A program made the translations under genes and the position numbers. The notes under the pieces are model-generated. The model ran no database searches. It had not been told where the DNA came from and saw only the letters and a program-made list of their open reading frames with translations. Below are positions 35,373 through 43,724 of a DNA stretch of 64,000 nucleotides, piece by piece. The DNA comes from Nocardioides sp. (GTDB lineage: Bacteria; Actinomycetota; Actinomycetes; Propionibacteriales; Nocardioidaceae), in assembly GCF_030150155.1 (NCBI RefSeq), contig NZ_JASLGR010000015.1, positions 1-64,000 of the forward strand. Reading direction: 5' to 3'. Positions within the stretch are counted from its first letter, which is position 1. Each line of letters opens with the position of its first letter.

Positions 35373-36241
35373 GCGCGCCGGAGCCGATCCGGGTCGGATT
35401 CGTCGGACTGGGCACCATCGGCAGGCCGATGGCGCTGCGCCTGGCCGCGGCCGCCGACGTCGACCTGCGGGTCGTCGACCTCGCCCCCGAGCCTGTCGCG
35501 GCGCTGGTCGCTGCCGGCGCCGAGGCCGCGGAGTCCCTGGCGGCATTGGGGGCCTGGGCCGAGGTGGTGTGCGTGATGGTGCGTGACGACGCCCAGGTCA
35601 GAGCCGTGCTGGTCGACGTACGGGCGGGAGCCGGTGAGCGTGGCGAGGCCGCGCCGCTGCGCTTCGTGATCCACTCCACGGTCGCGTCCCCGACACCGGC
35701 CGAGCTGGCCGCGGCCGTGCACGGTGCGGGGATCGAGGTCCTGGACGCACCCGTCTCGGGCGGTCCGATGGGGGCCGCCGAGGGCACGCTGGCGATCATG
35801 GTCGGCGCGAGCCCGGAGGCCTTCGCCGCCGTCGGGCCGGTGCTGGCAGCGATGGGGACCAAGGTGATCCACGCCGGCGAGGTCGGCACCGGCACCCGCT
35901 TCAAGCTGGCCCGGAACCTGCTTCACTTCGTCTCCTTCACCGCTGCGACCGAGGCGGCCCGCCTGGCCGAGGCCGCCGGGCTCGACCTCGTCGTCCTGGG
36001 CGACGTGGTGCGTCACACCGACGCGATCACCGGCGGTCCGGGGGCGATCCTCTACCGCTCGACGACCGCGCCGATCGAGCCCGACGACTTCTGGCACGGC
36101 GTCTTCAGCCACGTCGTAGCCCTGGGGGAGAAGGACCTGTCGGCCGCGATCAGGCTGGCCGACGAGCTCGGCATCGACGTACCTCTCGCGCGCCGTGCGC
36201 TGAGTGACCTTGCACCTGGATTGGGGCTGCCCCGTGTCTGA
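35369..36241 (+). CDS. NAD(P)-dependent 3-hydroxyisobutyrate dehydrogenase-family protein (Rv0770 position)
   Basis: 290 aa beta-hydroxyacid dehydrogenase. N-terminal dinucleotide motif GFVGLGTIGRPMALRL (residues 9-24). The substrate motif DAPVSGGPMGAAEGTLAIMVG and the catalytic-lysine helix GTGTRFKLARNLLHF match the family pattern. It overlaps the preceding SDR by 4 bp (ATGA). These enzymes oxidise beta-hydroxy acids; in this context the substrate may be a hydroxy-acid intermediate of side-chain or methyl-group removal, which is not established. Confidence 0.86.
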   Translation: MSAPEPIRVGFVGLGTIGRPMALRLAAAADVDLRVVDLAPEPVAALVAAGAEAAESLAALGAWAEVVCVMVRDDAQVRAVLVDVRAGAGERGEAAPLRFVIHSTVASPTPAELAAAVHGAGIEVLDAPVSGGPMGAAEGTLAIMVGASPEAFAAVGPVLAAMGTKVIHAGEVGTGTRFKLARNLLHFVSFTAATEAARLAEAAGLDLVVLGDVVRHTDAITGGPGAILYRSTTAPIEPDDFWHGVFSHVVALGEKDLSAAIRLADELGIDVPLARRALSDLAPGLGLPRV

Positions 36242-36632
36242 CACCGACAAGTTCGCCGACCTCCCGCCGCTGCGCCGGCTCGGCCTGGAGACGATGGAGA
36301 CCGTCTACGGCTTCGAGATGAGCGACGGCGAGGGCGACTTCTTCGCCTACACCGCCGATCACCTCTTCGGCGACATCTGGCAACGACCCGGGCTCTCGGT
36401 CCGCGACCGACGGCTGCTGCTGATCGGCATGCTTGCAGGCCAGGGTGCCGACGACGTGCTCGGCATCCAGGTGCCGGCCGCCCTGGCCAACGACGAGCTC
36501 GACGCGACCGCGCTGCGCGAGATCGTGGTGTTCCTGTCGCACTACGCCGGCTGGCCGGTCGGGGCGCGGCTCAACTCCGTGGTCGAGACCGCGATCGGCA
36601 AGGCCGAGCGGGCAGCACGACGGGACCACTGA
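36234..36632 (+). CDS. Carboxymuconolactone decarboxylase / AhpD-family protein (Rv0771 position)
   Basis: 132 aa. It has the helical CMD fold: FFAYTADHLFGDIWQRPGLSVRDRRLLLIGMLAGQG, then DELDATALREIVVFLSHYAGWPVG. The Cys-x2-Cys redox pair of AhpD is absent, so it is more like 4-carboxymuconolactone decarboxylase-type members. The start is GTG, at 36234 or 10 codons earlier at 36204; I prefer 36234, which overlaps the preceding stop by 8 bp. The product is the last syntenic member of the Rv0763c-Rv0771-like set. Confidence 0.82.
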   Translation: MSDTDKFADLPPLRRLGLETMETVYGFEMSDGEGDFFAYTADHLFGDIWQRPGLSVRDRRLLLIGMLAGQGADDVLGIQVPAALANDELDATALREIVVFLSHYAGWPVGARLNSVVETAIGKAERAARRDH

Positions 36633-37855
36633 TGCGCAGCGCGTACGCCGATCTCAGCCGTGCCCAGCTCGCCGTCCTGATCCCCGAGCTGATGCTGATC
36701 GGCCAGATGATCGACCGCTCCGGGATGGCGTGGTGCATCTCCGCGTTCGGTCGCGAGGAGATGGTGCAGATCGCGATCGAGGAGTGGGCCGGAGCCAGTC
36801 CGATCTACACCCGCCGGATGCAGCACGCGCTCGGCTACGCCCCCGAGGTCGAGGGCCGCGGCGACGTCGTCACGATCTTCAAGGGGCTGCAGCTCGACAT
36901 CGGTGCGCCGCCGCAGTTCCTCGACTTCCGGTTCACCGTGCACGACCCGTGGCACGGCGAGTTCGCGCTCGCGCACTGCGGCGCGCTGGTCGACGTCGAG
37001 CCGATGGGGGAGGCCTACGTCACGGGGATGTGCCACACCATCGAGGACCCCACCTTCGACGCCACCGCGGTAGCGACCAACCCGCGCGCCCAGGTCCGCC
37101 CGATCCACCGTCCGCCCGGGGTGCCGATCGGGGTGCCGGCCGGTGGTCCGGTCTGTGCCTGGACGGTGAGGATCGACGACTCCTTCCCCGAGGTGGTCGG
37201 CATCCCGGCACTCGCCGTCAACGCCCGCTCCCGGGCGGCGACGCTGGTGCTCGACCCGATCGACGTGACGCAGGACGGGGCGAGTGACTATGCCGGGCCG
37301 CTGCTGAGCGACCTCGACGTCGCGGCCTTCTCCCACTCCGCCCTGGTCCGGATCGCCGACGAGCTCTGCCTCCAGATGGCGTTGCTGGACCGGGCGTTCG
37401 TGCTCGCCCTGGAGGCACGCGCCGCCGCGGACCAGGTGCTGGAGATCCGCCGCAAGCAGGTCACCGGGTTCGCCGGGATCGCCGCCCGCCGCCTGGTCCG
37501 GGCACTCGGCATCGAGGCCACCGTGGCCGGGGCCGAGCGGCTGCTCGCGCTCCACCCGATGCTCAACCCGACGTCGTACGTCGCCACCGGGGCGGCCCAC
37601 GAGGACGGCGCGTGGGTCACCCTGCTGAGCGAGCAGTGGGCGGAGCCGCTGCGTGCCGCCGTACGGGAGGTGTCGGCGCATCTCGACGTCGAGGTCAGCG
37701 CCCAGCGGTGGCGGGTGGTCGAGACCGCGACGGCGCGCGAGGTGTGCGACGAGGTCGCGGTGACGCTGTTCTCCTCGGGCACCGACTTCGTGTTCGAGCC
37801 ACGCCGCTCCCTGCCCCTGATATCAACGACTCATCCCAAAAGCGGCCGAAGTTAA
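36632..37855 (+). CDS. Uncharacterised protein at the end of the CYP51 operon
   Basis: 407 aa with an ATG overlapping the previous stop by one base. I do not recognise the family. Visible features: no signal peptide or membrane helix, an N-terminal helical part (residues 1-50), a His/Cys-containing central part (FRFTVHDPWHGEFALAHCGAL and VTGMCHTIEDPTFD, followed by RPIHRPPG), and an alpha-helical middle (LEARAAADQVLEIRRKQVTG). The Cys-His pattern in the central part could bind metal. The last about 14 codons (LPLISTTHPKSGRS) are AT-richer than the rest, and the low-GC insert starts there. The original C-terminus may therefore have been replaced or cut. Confidence 0.7.
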   Translation: MRSAYADLSRAQLAVLIPELMLIGQMIDRSGMAWCISAFGREEMVQIAIEEWAGASPIYTRRMQHALGYAPEVEGRGDVVTIFKGLQLDIGAPPQFLDFRFTVHDPWHGEFALAHCGALVDVEPMGEAYVTGMCHTIEDPTFDATAVATNPRAQVRPIHRPPGVPIGVPAGGPVCAWTVRIDDSFPEVVGIPALAVNARSRAATLVLDPIDVTQDGASDYAGPLLSDLDVAAFSHSALVRIADELCLQMALLDRAFVLALEARAAADQVLEIRRKQVTGFAGIAARRLVRALGIEATVAGAERLLALHPMLNPTSYVATGAAHEDGAWVTLLSEQWAEPLRAAVREVSAHLDVEVSAQRWRVVETATAREVCDEVAVTLFSSGTDFVFEPRRSLPLISTTHPKSGRS

Positions 37856-37931
37856 TAATGCACTTGGGGCCATTTGTTTTCGCGCCAGAGAATCGGTTGA
37901 CCTGATTTACTTGTCGGGCTTGAATGGCGTC

Positions 37932-38594
37932 ATGTATCGAATAACGATAACGGTGACTGGGGCGGCCGCTCTGGTTATGGCGACAGCGACGTCCGCGCTG
38001 GCGTTTCATGGTTACTCGAATGCCATTGAGGACAACCATGCAGGCCACTACACGGGCCTCCAGATGAATCGAGTGGATCGAGCCATCACTCAGGGGACGA
38101 ATGGTTGCTCAACCTTCTTCTCCGGGTACCCCACCTATCAGACGCAATGGCTGAAGGTGACGTCGACAACCAACTGGATGGAACTCGGGACTGGCCATCA
38201 ATGTGGCGACACGATGCGTTACTGGTACTGGGGATACGGGTTCAACGGAGTCTGGTATCCGATGGGCGAGGCCCTCGGTGTCACTGCAGGGGTGAGTCAC
38301 GAGTTCCGGATCGCGCGTGCGGGCACCGACGACTGGCACTTCCGTGTCGACGGGGCGTTGAAGGCGTCGCTGGCCTGGGCCGTGAGCGGTGCGGCCGATA
38401 TCGTAGGCCTCGAATCGTATGGCCCTGGAACAACCACCGCTACCTACTCCTCGACTTCCTTGAAGGACACGTTGGATGGCGGATCGTGGCAGTACTGGGG
38501 TGGAAAGAACGGCTCTCGGGTCGACACTCCGGAGATGTGCGGCGGCTGGAACAGCGCAACATCGTGGAGAGCATCGGAGAATGTCGCATGTTGA
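37932..38594 (+). CDS. Secreted protein of unknown function in a low-GC insert
   Basis: 220 aa. A signal peptide is clear: MYRITITVTGAAALVMATATSALA, residues 1-24, with cleavage before Phe25 (shown here in words: charged start, hydrophobic core, Ala-x-Ala). The mature part is Trp/Tyr/Gly-rich (MRYWYWGYGFNGVWYPMGE, DDWHFRVDG, SWQYWGGKNGS) with four cysteines, two forming the last pair CGG...AC, suggesting disulfides and a beta-sandwich. The family is not recognised. Base composition and codon use are clearly more AT-rich than neighbours, pointing to recent transfer. ATG 37932 is preferred over a TTG at 37911. It overlaps the following lipoprotein gene. Confidence 0.75.
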   Translation: MYRITITVTGAAALVMATATSALAFHGYSNAIEDNHAGHYTGLQMNRVDRAITQGTNGCSTFFSGYPTYQTQWLKVTSTTNWMELGTGHQCGDTMRYWYWGYGFNGVWYPMGEALGVTAGVSHEFRIARAGTDDWHFRVDGALKASLAWAVSGAADIVGLESYGPGTTTATYSSTSLKDTLDGGSWQYWGGKNGSRVDTPEMCGGWNSATSWRASENVAC

Positions 38595-39061
38595 TGAAGA
38601 TCTCTTGGCTTGTCGCTGCCGGGGTGCTGGCGATATCTGGCTGTGGTGTACAGGGCAGTGGCGTGAGCGCCGACTCAGAAACTGTCTCTGATGCCTGCAC
38701 GGCCTTGACCGGTGAACCGTCGGTGACCGGAGAGGGTGGCAAGGCGATCGTTCGCGCTGACGATCGTGTCTCGGTCGAGACGTTTCAGGCATGGCTCAAG
38801 GGCAGAGCAGTGGGCGGTGCGCCAAGCCTGACGGACGCTGACTTCCCGGAACTCAAGGGTTCGACCATGGTCGAGATCTGTGTCTTCGAAGTTGATCCTC
38901 GCCCGGTACCTGGGCCCCCTGACGTTGAGCGCGAGGCCAACGGTGCGCGAGTTCTGGTGGGTGACGGCGGCTGGGACGTGTTCGGGCTCGGCCCACTGGA
39001 GACGCTGCTCACGGAGTCTCGTGAGCTGGCGTCGACCGCGGACAAACTCCAGGAGGGCTGA
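38588..39061 (+). CDS. Small lipoprotein in a low-GC insert
   Basis: 157 aa. A lipoprotein signal MLMKISWLVAAGVLAISGC ends in a lipobox (AISG-Cys at residue 19), so the protein should be lipid-anchored outside the membrane. The mature part is acidic (DADFPELKGSTMVEICVFEVDPRP) and of unknown function. The start overlaps the end of the secreted-protein gene; GGAGAA lies 7 bp before ATG 38588, and MKIS at 38594 is an alternative. The pair looks like a two-gene cassette with a strong hairpin terminator after it. Confidence 0.75.
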   Translation: MLMKISWLVAAGVLAISGCGVQGSGVSADSETVSDACTALTGEPSVTGEGGKAIVRADDRVSVETFQAWLKGRAVGGAPSLTDADFPELKGSTMVEICVFEVDPRPVPGPPDVEREANGARVLVGDGGWDVFGLGPLETLLTESRELASTADKLQEG

Positions 39062-39083
39062 CGAACCGGCTGTGTCACGCCGA

Positions 39084-39125
39084 ACCGGGGGAAGGCGACG
39101 CACCCTGGCGTCGCCTTCCCCCGGT
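39084..39125. terminator. Strong bidirectional hairpin terminator
   Basis: 18-bp perfect arms at 39084-39101 and 39108-39125 with a 6-nt loop (ACCCTG). It lies between the convergent lipoprotein gene and aldehyde dehydrogenase gene. Confidence 0.85.
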
Positions 39126-39150
39126 CTGGTCGGAGTGCGGGTCTCCTCGC

Positions 39151-40731
39151 TCAGCGGATCCGCAGCCGGCGCATCCAGCGCAACGACATCTGCATCTGCT
39201 TCGCGTAGTCGTCGTAGGTCTGCTTGCCCTGCGGCCCCATCACCTGCTTCTTGAGCACCGCGACGTTCTGGGTCTCGGTGTACTTCAGGAGTCCCTGGTC
39301 GCCGTTGCGGGCGCCGACGCCGGACTTCTTCATGCCACCGGACGGGGTCGCCTTGGAGGCGTAGGCCGTGGCCAGACCGTCGTTGATGTTGACGTTGCCG
39401 GACTCGATCCGGCGGGCGATGTTCTCCGCCCGCTTGATGTTGGTCGTCCAGATCGAGGCGTTCAGGCCGTACTCGGTGTCGTTGGCCAGGGCGATCGCCT
39501 CCTCGACCGTGGAGTAGCGGTGCAGCGAGACCACCGGACCGAAGGTCTCCACCACGCCGTGGATCATCTCCTTGGTGGTGCCCTCGATGATCGTCGGCTC
39601 GAAGAACGTCGGGCCGAGGTCGGGCCGCGGCCTGCCGCCGAGCAGCACCGTGGCGCCGCGCTCGACCGCGTCGTCGACGTGGGACTTGACCCGCTCCATC
39701 GCCTCGACCGAGATCAGGCCGCCGAGGTCCGGTCCGAAGTCGTACGCCGCTCGCTGGTCGAGCTGGGCCGTGGCGGCCACGAACTTGTCCCGGAAGGCGT
39801 CGTAGAGGGAGTCGTGCACGTAGATCCGCTCGATGTGCATGCAGACCTGGCCGGTGTTGGCGAAGACGGCGAAGAGGGCGCCCTTGACGGTCTCGTCCAG
39901 GTCGGCGTCGTCGAGCACGATCATCGGGTTCTTGCCGCCGAGCTCGAGGCAGGCCGCGATCAGGTTGCGCCCGGCCTGCTCGCCCAGCAGCCGGCCGGTG
40001 CCGGTGGAGCCGGTGAACATCAGGTAGTCGATCGTGTCCATGATCGTCGGCCCGACGTCGGGGCCCTCACCGCAGACCACCTGGAACAGGCCCTTCGGCA
40101 GGCCGGCCTCCTCCAGCAGCTCGATCCCGTACAGCGGCGAGAGCGCCGTCTTGTTGTCGGGCTTGAGCAGCACGGCGTTGCCCGCCATCAGCGCCGGGAC
40201 GGCGTCGGAGAGGCCGGTGGCGAACGGGAAGTTCCACGGCGCGATGATGCCGACCAGGCCCCGCGGCGAGTGCACCTCGGTGGAGTACGACAGGAATGGC
40301 ACGACCCCGCCGTGGCGGCGGTCGGCCAGCACCTTCGGTGCCCGCTTGAGGTAGTGGCTGATCACCATCGGCGGGTCGCAGGCCTCCTCGAAGGCCATCC
40401 GACGCGACTTGCCCGACTCGACCTGGATCAGGTCGGCGACGGTGTGCTGCCGGTCGACGATCAGCTTGTGGGCGCGCTCGAAGACGGCCAGGCGCTCCTT
40501 GAGCGGGGTGGCCGCCCACTGCACCTGGGCCTCACGGGCCCGGGCCGCTGCCGCCACGACGTCGGCCGGGGTCGACTGCGGCAGCTCGACCATGACCTCG
40601 CCGGTGTAGACCTCGGTGAGTTTCCAGGAACCGCCCGCGGTGGACGGGACGCGGGCGACCAGACGACGCAGGAGGTCGTCGGTGACGCTCGCTGGACGGG
40701 CGGTGGCCGGGGCGGCAGCGGTGGTGGACAT
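39151..40731 (-). CDS. Aldehyde dehydrogenase, succinate-semialdehyde dehydrogenase (GabD2) type
   Basis: 526 aa. GIIAPWNFPFATGLSDAVPALMAGNAVLLKPD is the coenzyme-binding region, FTGSTGTGRLLGEQAG the loop, CLELGGKNPMIVLDDADLDE carries the general base, and VFANTGQVCMHIERIYV carries the catalytic cysteine. C-terminal GGMKKSGVGARNGDQGLLKYTETQNVA. It is the third gene of the fadA5-GMC-ALDH unit, starting 8 bp downstream of the GMC stop. The family is nearest succinate-semialdehyde dehydrogenases, but the operon suggests oxidation of a steroid side-chain aldehyde. This is inference. Confidence 0.87.
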   Translation of the reverse strand: MSTTAAAPATARPASVTDDLLRRLVARVPSTAGGSWKLTEVYTGEVMVELPQSTPADVVAAAARAREAQVQWAATPLKERLAVFERAHKLIVDRQHTVADLIQVESGKSRRMAFEEACDPPMVISHYLKRAPKVLADRRHGGVVPFLSYSTEVHSPRGLVGIIAPWNFPFATGLSDAVPALMAGNAVLLKPDNKTALSPLYGIELLEEAGLPKGLFQVVCGEGPDVGPTIMDTIDYLMFTGSTGTGRLLGEQAGRNLIAACLELGGKNPMIVLDDADLDETVKGALFAVFANTGQVCMHIERIYVHDSLYDAFRDKFVAATAQLDQRAAYDFGPDLGGLISVEAMERVKSHVDDAVERGATVLLGGRPRPDLGPTFFEPTIIEGTTKEMIHGVVETFGPVVSLHRYSTVEEAIALANDTEYGLNASIWTTNIKRAENIARRIESGNVNINDGLATAYASKATPSGGMKKSGVGARNGDQGLLKYTETQNVAVLKKQVMGPQGKQTYDDYAKQMQMSLRWMRRLRIR

Positions 40732-40739
40732 GACTCTCC

Positions 40740-42374
40740 TCAGAAACCGAGGATGAACTCGGCGACGCGGTCGCCGATCATCACGGACGGGGCGTTGGTG
40801 TTGCCGCCGATGATCGACGGCATGATCGAGGCGTCGGCGACCCGCAGGCCCTCGATGCCACGGACCTTGAGGTCGGGCGTGACGACGGTGCGGCTGTCGG
40901 ACTCCGCGCCCATCCGGCACGAGCCGACGGCGTGGTAGATCGACGTCGCCCGGTTGGTGACCTCGCTCTTCATCTTCTCCGCGTCCAGCGCCGTGCCGGG
41001 GTGGATCTCGGAGAGCACCTTCCCGCGCAGGTTCGGGTTGGCCATGATGTCGCGGATCATCTGCACGCCCTCGAGCAGCACCCGGTGGTCGTCGGGCTCG
41101 GCGAGGTAGTTGAAGTCGATCAGCGGGTCGGCCAGCGGGTTGGAGCTGGCCAGGCGCAGCGTGCCCCGCGAGCGCGGGTAGATCAGGGAGCTCATCACGG
41201 TCAGGGCGGCGCGCTTGTCCACGTCGTGCCGGATCGGCGCGTCCTGGTTGGGCGAGGGATAGGCCCAGGGCAGGACGTGCAGCTGGAGGTCGGGGACGTC
41301 GGTGGCCAGCGACGTACGGACGAATCCGACCTGCTCGAAGACCGAGTTCTCCAGGAAGGAGTGGCCGACTGTGACCTCCTTGGCGACGCCACGGGCGAAG
41401 TACGCCGGCGTGCCGTGGTGCAGGGCCGAGGGCATCTCCCACGTCGTCGGCACGAACATGTGGTCGTGCAGGTTGTCGCCGACGGGAAGGTCGGCGACGG
41501 TGTGGATGCCGACGCTGGCGAGGTGCTCGGACGGGCCGATGCCCGAGAGCATCAGCAGCTGCGGGGAGCCGAAGGCGCCTGCGGACAGGATCACCTCCGA
41601 GCGGGCCCGGATGACGTGCCGCCCGCCCTTGCGGTCGACGACCTCGACGCCGACGGCGCGGGAGCCGTCCAGGACCACCTTGGTGGCCTGGACCTGGGTC
41701 AGGGTGGACAGCGTCGGCAGGTCGGCGTCGTGCAGGTAGCCGCGCGAGGCGGAGTAGCGCAGGCCCTGGAAGGCACTCTGCTGGAAGGTCGAGATGCCCT
41801 CCTGCTCCGCGGCGTTGTAGTCGTCGAGCACCTTGACGTTGAGGGTCTCCGAGGTGGCCTGCTTGAACGCCTCGCTGGCCGCGGTGGGCTGGGTGTGTCG
41901 GGTGACCTTGATCGGACCGCCGGCACCGCGGTAGTCGTTGGCGCCGTCCTCGAAGTCCTCGATCCGCCGGTAGGACGCGTTGACCGCGTCGGCGTTCCAG
42001 GCGGCTCCGGTCTCGCCGATCTCAGCGGCCCAGGAGTCGTAGTTGGCGCGGTTGCCACGCACCCAGAGCAGGCCGTTGATCGAGCTGGACCCACCGAGCA
42101 CCTTGCCGCGGGGCTGGGGGAGCTCACGGTTGCGGGCATGGGTCTGGGGCACCGTGTGGTAGCCCCAGTCGACCAGCTTCTTCAGCTTCGGCTCGGCGTG
42201 CAGCGGGCCGATCATGCCGGGCTTGGTGACCAGGAAGTTGCGACGGTCGTCCTTGCCGGCCTCGATCAGGATGACGGACTTGCCGGCCGCGGCGAGCCGG
42301 CCGGCGGCGGCGCAGCCGGCAGAGCCTCCGCCGACGACGACGTACTCGGCCTCGGTGACGATGTTCTTGGCCAT
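40740..42374 (-). CDS. GMC-family FAD-dependent alcohol oxidoreductase (second paralog)
   Basis: 544 aa. FAD motif GGGSAG at residues 15-20, IEAGK, the signature PRGKVLGGSSSINGLLWVRGN, the second signature GAFGSPQLLMLSGIGP, and C-terminal YHAVGSCRMG plus GGNTNAPSVMIGD with the catalytic His/Asn pair. It is clearly a paralog of the protein at 24936-26552 (shared KLKKLVDWGYHTVPQ and both GMC signatures). It sits between fadA5 and the ALDH with 1-bp and 8-bp gaps. It is likely an alcohol dehydrogenase for a side-chain alcohol; the electron acceptor is unknown. Confidence 0.88.
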   Translation of the reverse strand: MAKNIVTEAEYVVVGGGSAGCAAAGRLAAAGKSVILIEAGKDDRRNFLVTKPGMIGPLHAEPKLKKLVDWGYHTVPQTHARNRELPQPRGKVLGGSSSINGLLWVRGNRANYDSWAAEIGETGAAWNADAVNASYRRIEDFEDGANDYRGAGGPIKVTRHTQPTAASEAFKQATSETLNVKVLDDYNAAEQEGISTFQQSAFQGLRYSASRGYLHDADLPTLSTLTQVQATKVVLDGSRAVGVEVVDRKGGRHVIRARSEVILSAGAFGSPQLLMLSGIGPSEHLASVGIHTVADLPVGDNLHDHMFVPTTWEMPSALHHGTPAYFARGVAKEVTVGHSFLENSVFEQVGFVRTSLATDVPDLQLHVLPWAYPSPNQDAPIRHDVDKRAALTVMSSLIYPRSRGTLRLASSNPLADPLIDFNYLAEPDDHRVLLEGVQMIRDIMANPNLRGKVLSEIHPGTALDAEKMKSEVTNRATSIYHAVGSCRMGAESDSRTVVTPDLKVRGIEGLRVADASIMPSIIGGNTNAPSVMIGDRVAEFILGF

Positions 42375-42375
42375 C

Positions 42376-43539
42376 TCAGATCCTCTCGATGATGGTGCCG
42401 GACGCCTGGGCGCCACCGGCGCACATGGAGATCAGGGCGGTGGAGGCGTCGCGGCGCTCCAGCTCGTGCAGGGCGGTGGTGAGCAGGCGGGTGCCGGTCG
42501 AGCCGACCGGGTGACCCAGGGCGATCGCGCCGCCGTTGACGTTGATCTTGTCCTCGGGCACGGCGTGGGCCTGGGCCCAGGACAGGACGACTCCGGCGAA
42601 CGCCTCGTTGACCTCGCACACGTCGATGTCGGCGATCGACATGCCGGCGTCCTTGAGCACCTTCTCGGTGGCCTGCACCGGACCGTCGAGGTGGTAGTAC
42701 GGGTCGGCGCCGACCAGGCAGCTGGTCACGATCCGGGCGCGGGGGGTGAGCCCGAGGTCGCGCGCGAGCCCCTCGTCCATCAGCAGCAGCGCGCTCGCGC
42801 CGTCGCTGATCTGGGACGACGTGCCGGCGGTGTGGACGCCGCCCTCGAGGACCGGGTTGAGGCCGGCCAGCCGCTCCAGCGAGGTCTCCCGGATGCCGCC
42901 GTCGGTCGAGACGATCTGGGTCTCACCGGTGGGCTTGCCCTCCTCGTCGAGGACAGGGGCCTCGACGGAGAAGATCTCCCGGGTGAAGTGGCCGGCCTCG
43001 GCAGCGGCCTTCGCCTTCTGCTGTGACCAGAGTCCGAAGGCGTCGACCTCGGCGCGGCTGAAGCCGCGGTCGCGCACGATCCGGTCGGCTCCGGCGAACT
43101 GGTCGGGCAGGTCGATGTTCCAGTCGGCGGGCCGCGGGCTGCCCGCCCCCTTCGGCACGTTGGCACCCAGCGGGACGCGGCTCATCGACTCCACGCCGCA
43201 CGCGATCCCGGCGCGGATGCCGCCGCCGGCGATCATCAGGTTGATCAGGTGCGTCGCCTGCTGCGCCGAGGAGCACTGCGCGTCGATCACCGTCGACCCG
43301 GTGTGGTTGGGCAGGCCGGCGTGCATCCACGCGCGGCGGACCATGTTGTTGGACTGCTCCCCGGCCTGGGTGACGCAGCCCCCGATCACCTGGTCGATCA
43401 GCTCCGGGTCGATCCCGGAGCGCTTGAGGACCTCGACCTGGGCGGCGCCGAGCAGCACGGCGGGGTGCACTCCAGCGAGGGCGCCTCGCCGCTTTCCGAT
43501 CGGAGTACGGACTGCTTCGACGATCACGGGGTTACCCAT
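42376..43539 (-). CDS. fadA5: FadA5, steroid side-chain thiolase
   Basis: 387 aa acetyl-CoA acetyltransferase. It releases propionyl- or acetyl-CoA from the CoA-activated sterol side chain. It matches M. tuberculosis FadA5 closely: CVTQAGEQSNNMVRRAWMHAGLP, DAQCSSAQQATHLI with nucleophile Cys89, VNGGAIALGHPVGSTGTRL with His343, and MCAGGAQASGT with Cys373. The ATG at 43539 is preceded by GAGGAG and gives the family start MGNPVIVEA; an in-frame GTG at 43581 lacks an RBS. fadA5 diverges from cyp125, as in M. tuberculosis Rv3546/Rv3545c, across a 185-bp region with two KstR-type boxes. Confidence 0.95.
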   Translation of the reverse strand: MGNPVIVEAVRTPIGKRRGALAGVHPAVLLGAAQVEVLKRSGIDPELIDQVIGGCVTQAGEQSNNMVRRAWMHAGLPNHTGSTVIDAQCSSAQQATHLINLMIAGGGIRAGIACGVESMSRVPLGANVPKGAGSPRPADWNIDLPDQFAGADRIVRDRGFSRAEVDAFGLWSQQKAKAAAEAGHFTREIFSVEAPVLDEEGKPTGETQIVSTDGGIRETSLERLAGLNPVLEGGVHTAGTSSQISDGASALLLMDEGLARDLGLTPRARIVTSCLVGADPYYHLDGPVQATEKVLKDAGMSIADIDVCEVNEAFAGVVLSWAQAHAVPEDKINVNGGAIALGHPVGSTGTRLLTTALHELERRDASTALISMCAGGAQASGTIIERI

Positions 43540-43601
43540 GCGCTCCTCGCTCGTTAGATGGGGGATTGTGACTCGAGTCACGCTCGAATGTCATCCAAAA
43601 A

Positions 43602-43615
43602 TAGAACGTGTTCTT
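43602..43615. promoter_or_regulatory. KstR-type box, fadA5 side
   Basis: TAGAACGTGTTCTT, one mismatch to the perfect palindrome. It is 62 bp upstream of the chosen fadA5 ATG and so leaves room for a leader with a normal RBS. Confidence 0.83.
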
Positions 43616-43661
43616 GATTTGCGCAAGGCTTGTCCAAGCGTGGATGGCGTGTACGATGAGG

Positions 43662-43675
43662 TAGAACGTGTTTCA
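43662..43675. promoter_or_regulatory. KstR-type box, cyp125 side
   Basis: TAGAACGTGTTTCA, with core AAC-GT-GTT and a weaker right arm. It is 49 bp upstream of the cyp125 GTG at 43725, which has its own GAAGGAG. Confidence 0.78.
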
Positions 43676-43724
43676 GTTCAGCCTTTTTCACTCCCCGGTC
43701 CACCCCCGTGCGAAGGAGCTCCCC

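Noticed and set aside
43668..43724. N-terminal extension of CYP125 from an upstream GTG
   Set aside because: The GTG lies inside a KstR-type box and the extension has no similarity to CYP125; the GTG at 43725 has a GAAGGAG and gives the normal length.
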